Source: Flavobacteriales bacterium UBA4466
Lineage (GTDB): Bacteria > Bacteroidota > Bacteroidia > Flavobacteriales_D > Sanyastnellaceae
DNA length: 64,000 nucleotides
Assembly: GCA_905182895.1 (NCBI GenBank)
Contig: CAJJDD010000008.1
Span: 62,001-126,000, forward strand
Reading direction: 5' to 3'
Part shown: one piece after another, positions 40,674-48,561 of the stretch
Position numbering within the stretch: position 1 is the first letter of the stretch
Layout of the letters: every line of letters begins with the position of its first letter
Program-made: the position numbers and the translations under genes
Notes under the pieces: model-generated
Seen by the model: the letters and a program-made list of their open reading frames with translations, nothing else
What the model was told of the DNA's origin: nothing
Databases searched by the model: none

Positions 40674-42718
40674 TTACTCCTTCACGAACTGAACTTGGTG
40701 ATAAGTGCCATTTGCATTTATTCTGGCTAAATAAGTTCCAGTAGAAATGTCTTCGAGTTTTACTCTATTATCCTTAATCAGAGTACTTAAAACGATTTTA
40801 CCGCTTAAGTCCAGAATTTCAATAGGGAAACTATTAAAGTTCATGTCTGATGATATGTTTAGGAAGTCTGATGTAGGGTTAGGGTATACATTAAACTTTT
40901 CTTCTAACATTTCTTGAACACTAACGACATCACCTTCTATTTCTACTATGTTTAGGGTGTTATTAGCATACACATCATATAGAGTAGTAACGATTCCTGA
41001 TGGCCAGTTAATAGTAATCGACTCCACGATTTCATCTTGTCCTATTCCGAAATGAGCTGTAAGCATGCTCATATTTCCGAATCCGTCTCCACTCTTAATG
41101 TCTCTAATCTGAGCACCCATACTACTTTCTATAGTAACTCTAGCTCCAATTCCATTTTTATTACTTTCTACTCCGATTGGATTTATTTTTAGATAGTTAT
41201 TTCCTTCACTTTGATTAAAATAAACCTGTCCTCCGAAAGGGCTAACGACATCTAAATAACCATCATTGTTAAGGTCTCCTACTGGACCATTGCTTACAGC
41301 TGTGTTAGAGTGAGTGAATGTCATGTCTCCATTATTAAGAAGCATTGTTGTTCCACTGATATCTATATCTACAAAACCATCATTATTATAATCGTGACAG
41401 ACATGTTCTATTCCAGTAGGCATAGAAGCTAAAATTCCACTTTGGGCAGTTATGTCTACGAATATTCCATCATCATTTCTCATCATTTTATGGCTTCCGT
41501 TACTTGTAGAACTGGCCCCTATAAATACGTCCATGTCACCATCGTTGTCATAATCTGACCATGCACTAGACCAAGTCTGAACATTATCAGCTAAACCGAC
41601 TTCTTCACCTACTTCAGTAAACGTTCCGTCACCGTTATTTCTATGGAGTTGGTTAATGTTTTCAGGAACATCGCCTCCTCTACACTTAGCTATGAACATG
41701 TCAATAAGGCCATCATTATTATAATCTATCCAAACAGATCCATAATTACCACCGTTTGGAGTTTCTCCTAATCCTCCTTGGATGTATTCAAATCCGCCAG
41801 CTCCATCACTAAGCATATAAACATTTCATCTAAATCTCCGTCATCATCTAGGATTCCATCATTATTAATATCTACCATATTTCCTCTTTGAGAGAAAACA
41901 TATTCATCTGTAGCCCATTCTGTGAATGTACTTCCGTCATCTGATCTGAGCATTAACGAAACTCCACCACCACCTCCGTACATAAGGTCGTTCATTCCAT
42001 TATTGTCTAAATCTCCAGCAGCTATGCTCCATGAAGGACTGTTTTCAGGACTTGGTCCTGTTATAATTCCTGAAAAGTATGTTCCATTTTCTTGCTGGTA
42101 TGATACCGTGGCAGTAGATCCTGACACACTTACGATATCGTCTAAGAAATCACCATTCATATCTACCACACAATCCCCTGCAATAACGTTAGGTAGAGTA
42201 GTAGCTTCGAATATTATGAGCGTTTCGGGAGTTTCATCACCACCGCCACCGGTATTTCCTGGGTCTACATAATTCTCTACGTCATCTTCGCTTCCTATAT
42301 AGAACTCACCGGGATTAGTTGTCCACTGATCATCAAATACGATGAAATAAGTAACTCCAGCTTCCGCCTCAAAAGTAAGATCAGAGGTATATCCTGATCC
42401 TCCGTCATCATCACTAGCTAGGCATGTTAAAGTACCGCATGGCCCGGTAAGGATGTTTAATCTAGAATCCCAATTACCGTTTTGGCTAAGACTGGAAGTA
42501 ACTAATAAAGTTTCATCTTCCTCTGCTGTGTAGTAGTACCAGTTAACATATTCACCAATGAGGAGACCGGCACATTCCAGATCATCAGATACTTCACCTA
42601 TAAGTGTCGCACATTCATGTGTGCCTTGAGAGACCTCTAAGGCTTCTTCGCAAGAGTTTTGAGCTAGCATAAGTCCATGTGAGAGGACCAATGTAAATAT
42701 TAGCAAAATTGTTTTCAT
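40674..42718 (-). CDS. T9SS type A surface protein with FG-GAP repeats and ASPIC/UnbV domain, one frame break
   Basis: About 680 residues. A signal peptide (LVLSHGLMLAQN) leads into a jelly-roll-like N-terminal domain (NWYYYTAEEDETLLVTSSL, WDSRLNILTGPCGTLTC) and a GGGGDE linker. FG-GAP calcium loops follow (DMNGDFLDDIVS, DLDNNGMNDLMYG, DYDNDGDMDVFIG, DLNNDGYLDVVS), then an ASPIC/UnbV domain (GIGARVTIESSMGAQIRDI, then INWPSGIVTTLYDV). It ends FNVYPNPTSDFLNISS to VQFVKE. The frame changes near 41815, after NNDGILDDDGD. It is secreted to the surface; the adhesive function is inferred from the repeats. Confidence 0.85.
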
Positions 42719-42739
42719 TTGGTTTAAGATTTGTGATTA

Positions 42740-43818
42740 TTACTCGCAGTTTATTTCTAATTCATCTATCCACTCACCAAGCAGGTCTATACTTTCTTGA
42801 TGAATAATAGTTCTTCCCATTAAAGGCATTCTCTGTGATGCTTCTGTAGTGTTCATTCTAAAATACATCATAGATCTGGCCGCATTTCCTGGTGCTACTA
42901 CATAAGTTTGAAATGGATCTATAGGCTCTGCAGGTTCTATGCACAGACCTAAGTTTTCCATTAAAACAGTTTCATTCCATGCAAAACGCATAGGTCTGTA
43001 GCTGCAGTGACTATCTTCTCTATGGCAGTGTGCACAGTTCATATCTAAATAAGAAGTTACTCTATCTAATTTTGGTAGACTTTCATCAGTCCAGTCGGCT
43101 ACTGTTTCTATGCTGGCAGGAAGATCATCTTCTAGGAGACCGAAGTCTACCCATTTTTCAAGTTGGTTCAAAGCACCGTCAGAATAAGAGTATGTTTTAT
43201 TCAAATTTTGTGGTTTGGGTCCTATTGGGAGAGCGTCATTGGTTACTTTATGACAGGTGAAGCACTCTGTTTCAGAAGGGATTCTGTAAGTGAGTGAGAT
43301 AAGTTCACCATCATCATTAATAAACTCTAAATCTTTATTCTGTAAGTTTAAGTCAAACACAGCTTCTTCATATTCAGGGCCTTTCTCAGCGTATTGCTTA
43401 CCTAATTCCATTAAAGCACTTTTAAGTGCTAAAACAGCCGCGCCGCCAATACCTAATCCTTTAAGCTGCGAATCAATCATACCGTTTGCTACTCTAGAAA
43501 TCTTTTCATTTTTCTTACATTGTAAGTAGCTTTAGCGTCTTCAGGCATCCAAATAAATCTTTTTTTATGAGCGTAATCTGAGAAAAGAGGAGTGATTACA
43601 TCATAAGGTAGAATGTCATCTGTTACATTTTGCTCTTTCATATCTCCTATGAAAAAGTCATAATCAGATAAGTTTGGTAGAGGGAATTGGTTGAAATTGA
43701 ATTTACCTGTAACCGTTGTGCTGCAGTCTTCAGGAGATATGTCGTCATCGCGCTTACATTGCGTAAGCGTAAAGATAACGGCCAATACGGCTGCCAAAAC
43801 TATCTCGATTCGGTTCAT
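42740..43818 (-). CDS. Diheme-type c cytochrome, SO2930-like, one frame break
   Basis: About 359 residues. A lipoprotein-type signal peptide (VIFTLTQC) is followed by a domain with the SO2930-type opening FPLPNLSDYDFF. Two CxxCH heme motifs are ECFTCHKV and NCAHCHRE, and GPKPQNLNK separates them as in that family. The frame changes near 43490. Between the start and the first heme, the segment DSQLKGLGIGGAAVLALKSA is not what I expect from the family. It ends CEPAEPIDPF-type and RMPLMGRTIIH. It is probably exported and electron-carrying; the partner is unknown. It lies 22 bases upstream of the ASPIC gene on the same strand. Confidence 0.75.
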
Positions 43819-43997
43819 TATTACAGGTGTGTCTATTTAAGAGAACTACTCCTAAATGATAAGACTACGTGAGAAGTGTAATAGTTGCTTGGGTCTTTTC
43901 TGACAAATTAATTTAAAAAAATGATCATGTTCGAGCCTATAAAACGCAAGACAACGCAAAGTTACTTAGTTGTAATAGGGAAGGATTGAAGAGAATA

Positions 43998-44024
43998 AAA
44001 AAGCCGTTCCTAAAGAACGGCTTT
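43998..44024 (-). terminator. Terminator after tRNA-Leu
   Basis: The stem AAAGCCGTTC / GAACGGCTTT with a five-base loop lies next to the tRNA 3' end, with T residues on the minus strand. Confidence 0.8.
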
Positions 44025-44025
44025 G

Positions 44026-44110
44026 TGCCCAGAGCGGGACTCGAACCCGCACGTCCATAAGAACACATGGCCCTCAACCATGCCTGTCTACCAATTTCAG
44101 CACCTGGGCA
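44026..44110 (-). tRNA. tRNA-Leu (GAG)
   Basis: 85 bases on the minus strand. The seven-base acceptor stem TGCCCAG / CTGGGCA pairs fully, the T arm is GCGGG-TTCGAGT-CCCGC, and a long variable arm marks a type II tRNA. The anticodon loop TTGAGGG gives GAG. No CCA is encoded. Confidence 0.93.
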
Positions 44111-44162
44111 AAGTGTTATGCAATAATACCCTAACCAGAGTTTTACAGTAATGCAAAGTATA

Positions 44163-44192
44163 AAAAAAGCTCCAACTAATGTTGAAGGCTTT
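44163..44192 (-). terminator. Probable terminator after tRNA-Lys
   Basis: The minus strand forms an imperfect hairpin (AAGCCTTCAAC / GTTGGAGCTT) followed by seven T residues, just after the tRNA 3' end. Confidence 0.6.
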
Positions 44193-44194
44193 AG

Positions 44195-44267
44195 TGATTC
44201 GTCTGGGGTTCGAACCCAGGACCCTCTCCTTAAAAGGGATATGCTCTACCAGCTGAGCTAAGAGATC
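44195..44267 (-). tRNA. tRNA-Lys (TTT) with mispaired acceptor stem
   Basis: 73 bases on the minus strand. The D stem GCTC/GAGC, T arm (CTGGG / CCCAG around TTCGAAC), variable loop GGGTC and anticodon loop CTTTTAA are normal. The acceptor stem GATCTCT against ACGAATC has two mismatches (C4-A69, C6-C67) and one wobble. The anticodon stem has A28-G42. Repairs of the 5' half would restore pairing, so sequence errors on that side are possible, as is a defective copy. Not enough data to tell whether another Lys gene exists. Confidence 0.8.
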
Positions 44268-44347
44268 AGTCTCTTTTTTTGAGAGTGCAAATATAATAGG
44301 GTAACCTTGAATAAAAAAAGGAAAAGTCCAACTATTTATTTAATTTT

Positions 44348-45520
44348 TTAAACAAGTCTTTTGGCGTTTGGAGCTCTTTTAAATTCTTTTTCTCTATCAA
44401 ACAAATATCGGTATGTGGCTAGAGTTCGATAAACAGTTGCCTCCGTATTTTCGCAGACTTTTATCATTTTCGGGTTAAAGTCCCCTATCCAAGTCATAAC
44501 CGTTTGGTTGTATCTCCCTTGTGGTACTATGTTTTCTACAGCAAACATAATTAGTGCAGACTCTATTCCTTTTCCATGATAATCTCTATCTACACCGAAA
44601 ACGATTCCTACCATCGTGCTAGGCGTTTTTTTCCACTTATGATATAAGAATTTAAGCTTTCCTATAAGGTTTAAGTTTCCGTTGATGTATTTAAAAATAT
44701 CATTTAGCTCAGGAATGTTAATGTGGAATCCTATTGGTTTTTCACCGTCATAAGCGAAAATCAGGATATCTCTGTCCATAATTGGTTTTAGGGCCTTCAT
44801 TGTTCTCTGAGCTTGTGCTCTTTTCATAGGAGAGAACCCATGATGGCCGCCCCATGCGTTATTGTAAACGGTCAGAAAATCATCGCCAATTTTTTCTAGT
44901 GACTTTCCTCTGCAATTACTCACTAAGTAGTTTTTTTCGGGGTCTATAGAGTTTCGTTTTTTGTGAAATATTTCTTGCATAGGAATATGCATGTCTCTAT
45001 AGTATACGAGCTGCTTATAATATATTCGGAAGCCGTACTCCTCGAGAAATGTTTTGTAATATTCTGGATGGTGATTCATTCCATACGTATTCTGGTCAGT
45101 GAAATTTTCTATCAAAGTCCCCCAGAACATATTTTTCTCACCGAAGTTCACTATTCCATCCATAGCCTCTACTCCATGAGATGCGAGCCATTCTTTGGCC
45201 GCATCTAAGAGTTTAAAAGCGACTTCCTTATTATTTATGGACTCGAAAAATCCTACTCCTCCCGTGGGCTGTTCCATTCCTTTGGAGTACTTGTTTTCTA
45301 TAAAACAGGCTATTCTGCCAGAAATAACATTATCCTTTCTAATTATCCATCGGATGGCCTTTCCTGCTTCAAAAGCTTTGTTTTTAGCAGGGTTAAACAC
45401 TTTAGCAATGTCTTGTTTCACATATGGAACAAAGGATGGTAGATTTTTATAGATTTCGGAACCGAATTCTAACCAAGCTTTTGCTGTCTTTTTATCAGAT
45501 ACTTTTATTAATTCTAGCAT
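44348..45520 (-). CDS. GNAT-like N-acetyltransferase-family protein of Bacteroidota
   Basis: 390 residues from the ATG at 45520, which gives MLELIKVSDKKTAKAWL; the longer frame upstream runs into the foreign TonB fragment and is not used. The recognised pieces are the N-terminal EIYKNLPSFVPYVKQDIAKVF and, at the C-terminus, VFGVDRDYHGKGIESALIMFAVE, which resembles the GNAT acetyl-CoA loop, and WIGDFNPKMIKVCENTEATVYRT. This is a Bacteroidota-specific family commonly labelled GNAT; the substrate is unknown. It has no obvious operon partner. Confidence 0.75.
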   Translation of the reverse strand: MLELIKVSDKKTAKAWLEFGSEIYKNLPSFVPYVKQDIAKVFNPAKNKAFEAGKAIRWIIRKDNVISGRIACFIENKYSKGMEQPTGGVGFFESINNKEVAFKLLDAAKEWLASHGVEAMDGIVNFGEKNMFWGTLIENFTDQNTYGMNHHPEYYKTFLEEYGFRIYYKQLVYYRDMHIPMQEIFHKKRNSIDPEKNYLVSNCRGKSLEKIGDDFLTVYNNAWGGHHGFSPMKRAQAQRTMKALKPIMDRDILIFAYDGEKPIGFHINIPELNDIFKYINGNLNLIGKLKFLYHKWKKTPSTMVGIVFGVDRDYHGKGIESALIMFAVENIVPQGRYNQTVMTWIGDFNPKMIKVCENTEATVYRTLATYRYLFDREKEFKRAPNAKRLV

Positions 45521-45527
45521 AAAATGA

Positions 45528-45700
45528 GTTTCTCTCACGGCTAATACTAACCGTGCCGTTCATCTCATCGCCTACGACCGCAGAAGCGGAGGTTACGTTA
45601 ATTGCGCCAGCCAATGTGTTTTTACCAAACAGGATGCCCTGTGGCCCTCGAAGTACTTCAACCTGCGCTAAGTCAAACAGACCAGTTCGGACCTGACGAC
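45528..45700 (-). other. Fragment of a TonB-dependent receptor plug domain, foreign-looking
   Basis: On the minus strand the frame reads SRQVRTGLFDLAQVEVLRGP then QGILFGKNTLAGAINVTSAS and GDEMNGTVSISRERNS, the plug-domain hallmark of TonB-dependent receptors (VEVLRGPQGxLFGKNTxAGAINVT). No other part of a receptor is nearby; the frame ends against the GNAT start on one side and near 45700 on the other. By my count 45541-45660 is about 51% GC, well above its surroundings, and the wording resembles proteobacterial receptors rather than SusC-type proteins. It is either a relic of transferred DNA or a chimeric join in the assembly. The edges are approximate. Confidence 0.8.
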
Positions 45701-45997
45701 TCTCCTTTATACATGGAGTGGGTTTCTGAAAATGGATTTAGATTTATTTCTGATTTTAAGCAAGGTGAAATTACATTAGATGCCTCAGAGGTTATAGACG
45801 CAGAGGGAAATGCCATTTCAGAAGAGGTGAGTAAAATCACTTTCGATATTACTATGTATGACTTTAACTTAATCGTAGCGCCTGAGAAGAATACGATGAT
45901 TAAAATAACTGAGAATAAAGCTATTTTTATAAAAGCTAAGCATCGTCAAGAGGTGTTATTCAAAAGACATCTAATAAACACATCTGCAAATAACTAA
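45690..45997 (+). CDS. Short conserved-looking hypothetical protein, 5' end lost
   Basis: About 100 residues from DDSPLYMEW, then GEITLDASEVIDAEGNAISE and KITFDITMYDFNLIVAP, ending KRHLINTSANN. No start codon can be assigned, because the upstream sequence is the TonB receptor fragment on the other strand. A second, decayed copy lies at 48314-48453. It ends two bases before the T9SS type B gene, so the two probably formed one transcript. Family unknown. The residues read through the TonB fragment (MRQPMCFYQ onwards) should not be counted as part of this protein. Confidence 0.55.
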
Positions 45998-45999
45998 GC

Positions 46000-48246
46000 A
46001 TGAATAAATTACTGCTGTTGATAAGCTTGCTATGCGCGAGCTTTTGTTCGTTAGGTCAGGAGATAGCTATAGCTAACGGCTCTGTTCAAGGGTGTGGAGG
46101 ATTCCTCTTAGATACAGGAGTAGCTTTTAGTGATTATCAAAATAACGAGAATTTCACCATGACTCTGTGTGCTGAAGCTCCAGAGACTATATTAAATCTT
46201 TACTGGAATTCATTTAATCTAGGAACAGGTGACTCTATGACTATTTATGATGGAGACGACACAAGTGCACCAGAAATAGGAGTTTTTATAGGAACCGATC
46301 TGCAAACAACGGATGTGACGAGTTCTATAAATGGATGTCTGACACTGGTATGGAATAGTGATGCGGCAGATACAGGTAACTTCAGCGCAGAAATTGCTTG
46401 CGGTACTCCATGCATTAGACCTGTAGTAGGCGTGAACATAGATTCAGAATTACCATGGAGGATATGTGTAGATGAAGAAATCACCTTAGACGGTTCTCCT
46501 ACTGTTTTTGCCGATGGAACGTCTATCGCTACTCACACTTGGGACTTTGGAGATAATACTACAGATATCGAGAGTTGGCCTTCAGTTACTCATTCATATT
46601 CAGTAGCTGGAGCGTATGTTATTCAGTTATTTGTGGTAGATGATAACAACTGTAATAGTGGGAATACTATAGATGTGCTAGTAGAAGTGAGCACGACTCC
46701 GTCTTTTGCAGGTACATCGGGTGATGTTTTATCCTGTTTAGGAAGTGAAGTCTCTCTAGAGGGAATGGTCACTCCGGTAGAGTGGAGTACTGCGCCTAGC
46801 GCTAACTTTGGAGGGGCGTTATTTATCCCAGATGATCAGAGTCAATGCTTTACCTCGGAAATTTTAGTGACGGGTTTTTTAGCAGGTCAAGAAATCATCC
46901 AAGAATCGGACTTAATTAATTTCTTTATCAATTTTGAACACTCATATATGGGAGATTTGACGCTAACTTTTCTCTGTCCTAACGGTCAATCCTTATTAGT
47001 TCATGCTAACCAAGGAGCAGGAACATTTTTAGGGGAACCAGTAGATGATGATGGCTCTCCAGATTTAGAGGGTGTTGGGTATGATTATTACTGGGCTCCT
47101 GATGCTACTTTAGGCACATGGGGAGAAGAATCTGGAGGAACATTAGCGTCTGGGACTTATTCTAGTGAGAGCCCGTGGTCTAATTTAATAGGATGTCCAT
47201 TAAATGGAATATGGGCTGTGGAGATATGCGATAATTTAGGGTCAGATAATGGATTTATCTTTGACTGGTCGCTGGCTTTCGATCCGTCATTGTATCCAGA
47301 GAACTTATCCTTTACTCCTAGCATAGGTGCTGATTGCGATAGTACATTCTGGACGGTGAATGATGGTCCTATTGCTACGCTAGAAGACTGTAACGATATG
47401 GTGACAGAATTTACAGAAGCTGGAGAGTATCTTTATACTTTTCATGCAATGGATAACCATGGATGTGAATATACCACTGATGTTAATGTGGAAGTTTCAG
47501 AATTAGCAGTCTCGGCTGATGGTGATTTCACAATCTGTCCAGGACAGTCAGTAAGCATGAATAGTTCAGTTGGCTTTAACAATAGTGTTCTACCTAATAT
47601 AGTCTATGAATGGACACCTGGGGTTTTTTTAACAGCTGATGATAATGTGAATCCTGATGTTTCTGATGTTACTGGTGTCACGACATATACATTCATGGCA
47701 TATCCAGCTGGTTTTCCTGAGTGTGCTAGCTCCACAGAGATTACTGTTATTCCTATAGATAGTCCGGTGGCAGATATAGCTGCTACAGAGTGGTGCCCCG
47801 GTGATCAGTCTATTCTTTCTGCGGTCAATACTAACCTTTTAGATTCAGTTAATTGGACATTACTAGACCCCCTAGAAGGGCTAGGGAATGAGCCTATCCT
47901 GATAGCTACAGAGGGTGGTACATTCGTTCTTACTGCATTTGGATGTGGTATTCAAGTTACGGACACTCTGGTCGTTCAGGAAGTGCCATGCGATGTATTC
48001 ATTCCTAATATTTTCACACCTAACGGTGATGAATTCAATAATACTTTTCAAATAGAAGGAATAGAGTTTCAGAATAATGCTCACTTAGTAGTCTATAATA
48101 GATGGGGAGGAATTGTATTTGAGGACACCAAATATGATGGTTTATGGGATCCTAAAGGAGGAGAAGTTTCTGATGGCACGTATTTTTATGTGCTCACATT
48201 GGAATCAGGAGAGGCATTTGATGGAACCATTACCATTTTGAGATAA
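46000..48246 (+). CDS. T9SS type B surface protein with CUB-like, PKD and P domains
   Basis: 748 residues, intact. Signal peptide to about residue 19 (SFCSLGQ); CUB-like domain about 24-130 (VQGCGGFLLDTG, CLTLVWNSDA); PKD domain about 140-230 (THTWDFGDNTTDIESWP); a proprotein-convertase P domain about 270-430 (HSYMGDLTLTFLCPNGQSL, NGIWAVEICDNLGSDNGFI); further PKD-like modules; and a gliding-motility (CHU_C) type B sorting domain about 665-748 (NIFTPNGDEFNNTFQIEG, YNRWGGIVFEDTKYDG). It would be exported by the T9SS and fixed to the surface. Close paralogue of the gene at 48562. It is preceded by a terminator-free junction with the hypothetical gene and followed by its own terminator. Confidence 0.9.
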   Translation: MNKLLLLISLLCASFCSLGQEIAIANGSVQGCGGFLLDTGVAFSDYQNNENFTMTLCAEAPETILNLYWNSFNLGTGDSMTIYDGDDTSAPEIGVFIGTDLQTTDVTSSINGCLTLVWNSDAADTGNFSAEIACGTPCIRPVVGVNIDSELPWRICVDEEITLDGSPTVFADGTSIATHTWDFGDNTTDIESWPSVTHSYSVAGAYVIQLFVVDDNNCNSGNTIDVLVEVSTTPSFAGTSGDVLSCLGSEVSLEGMVTPVEWSTAPSANFGGALFIPDDQSQCFTSEILVTGFLAGQEIIQESDLINFFINFEHSYMGDLTLTFLCPNGQSLLVHANQGAGTFLGEPVDDDGSPDLEGVGYDYYWAPDATLGTWGEESGGTLASGTYSSESPWSNLIGCPLNGIWAVEICDNLGSDNGFIFDWSLAFDPSLYPENLSFTPSIGADCDSTFWTVNDGPIATLEDCNDMVTEFTEAGEYLYTFHAMDNHGCEYTTDVNVEVSELAVSADGDFTICPGQSVSMNSSVGFNNSVLPNIVYEWTPGVFLTADDNVNPDVSDVTGVTTYTFMAYPAGFPECASSTEITVIPIDSPVADIAATEWCPGDQSILSAVNTNLLDSVNWTLLDPLEGLGNEPILIATEGGTFVLTAFGCGIQVTDTLVVQEVPCDVFIPNIFTPNGDEFNNTFQIEGIEFQNNAHLVVYNRWGGIVFEDTKYDGLWDPKGGEVSDGTYFYVLTLESGEAFDGTITILR

Positions 48247-48271
48247 TACAAAAACTTTTAATAAAAAACTG

Positions 48272-48305
48272 AAGGGAGTCGAGCTTAGCTTGACTCCCTT
48301 TTTAA
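48272..48305 (+). terminator. Intrinsic terminator of the first type B gene
   Basis: The stem AAGGGAGTCGAGC / GCTTGACTCCCTT with loop TTA is followed by a T run. A nearly identical terminator follows the second copy. Confidence 0.88.
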
Positions 48306-48313
48306 TTTGTAAT

Positions 48314-48453
48314 ATGAGTGTTTTAGGTGCCAAATAACATTGGATACCTCAGACGGCAGTGCTAATTTTGGAGATATAAACAAAATCAATTTCGATGTTG
48401 CTCAGTATGATTTTAATCATATCAACTATGGTTCTTCCTGTATTGTGCCTTGA
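48314..48453 (+). pseudogene. Decayed copy of the hypothetical gene at 45690
   Basis: From the ATG at 48314 (MSVLGA), then after a frame change QITLDTSDGSANFGDINKIN and FDVAQYDFNHINYGSSC. It aligns with GEITLDASEV, KITFDITMYDFN of the gene at 45690 but lacks its ends. The copy sits between two paralogous T9SS genes, showing that the hypothetical gene was part of the duplicated unit. One internal frame break and missing termini mark it as a remnant. Confidence 0.65.
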
Positions 48454-48561
48454 TTTTGAATATCAATTCAATTATCAACGTAAACAAAGTGATATTGGTT
48501 CATTAGCTGTTTTTTTCGTAATTTCCACCTAGTATTATAAACCATAATTAAAAGTACTCAA

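Noticed and set aside
45602-45690. The N-terminal 30 residues (MRQPMCFYQ...) of the frame leading into the hypothetical gene
   Set aside because: This is the antisense of the TonB receptor fragment; the plug motifs on the minus strand explain the sequence better.
46245-46484. Minus-strand frames opposite the type B genes (also 47881-48084, 50967-51170)
   Set aside because: They repeat because the genes are paralogous, and are shadows of the plus-strand coding sequence.
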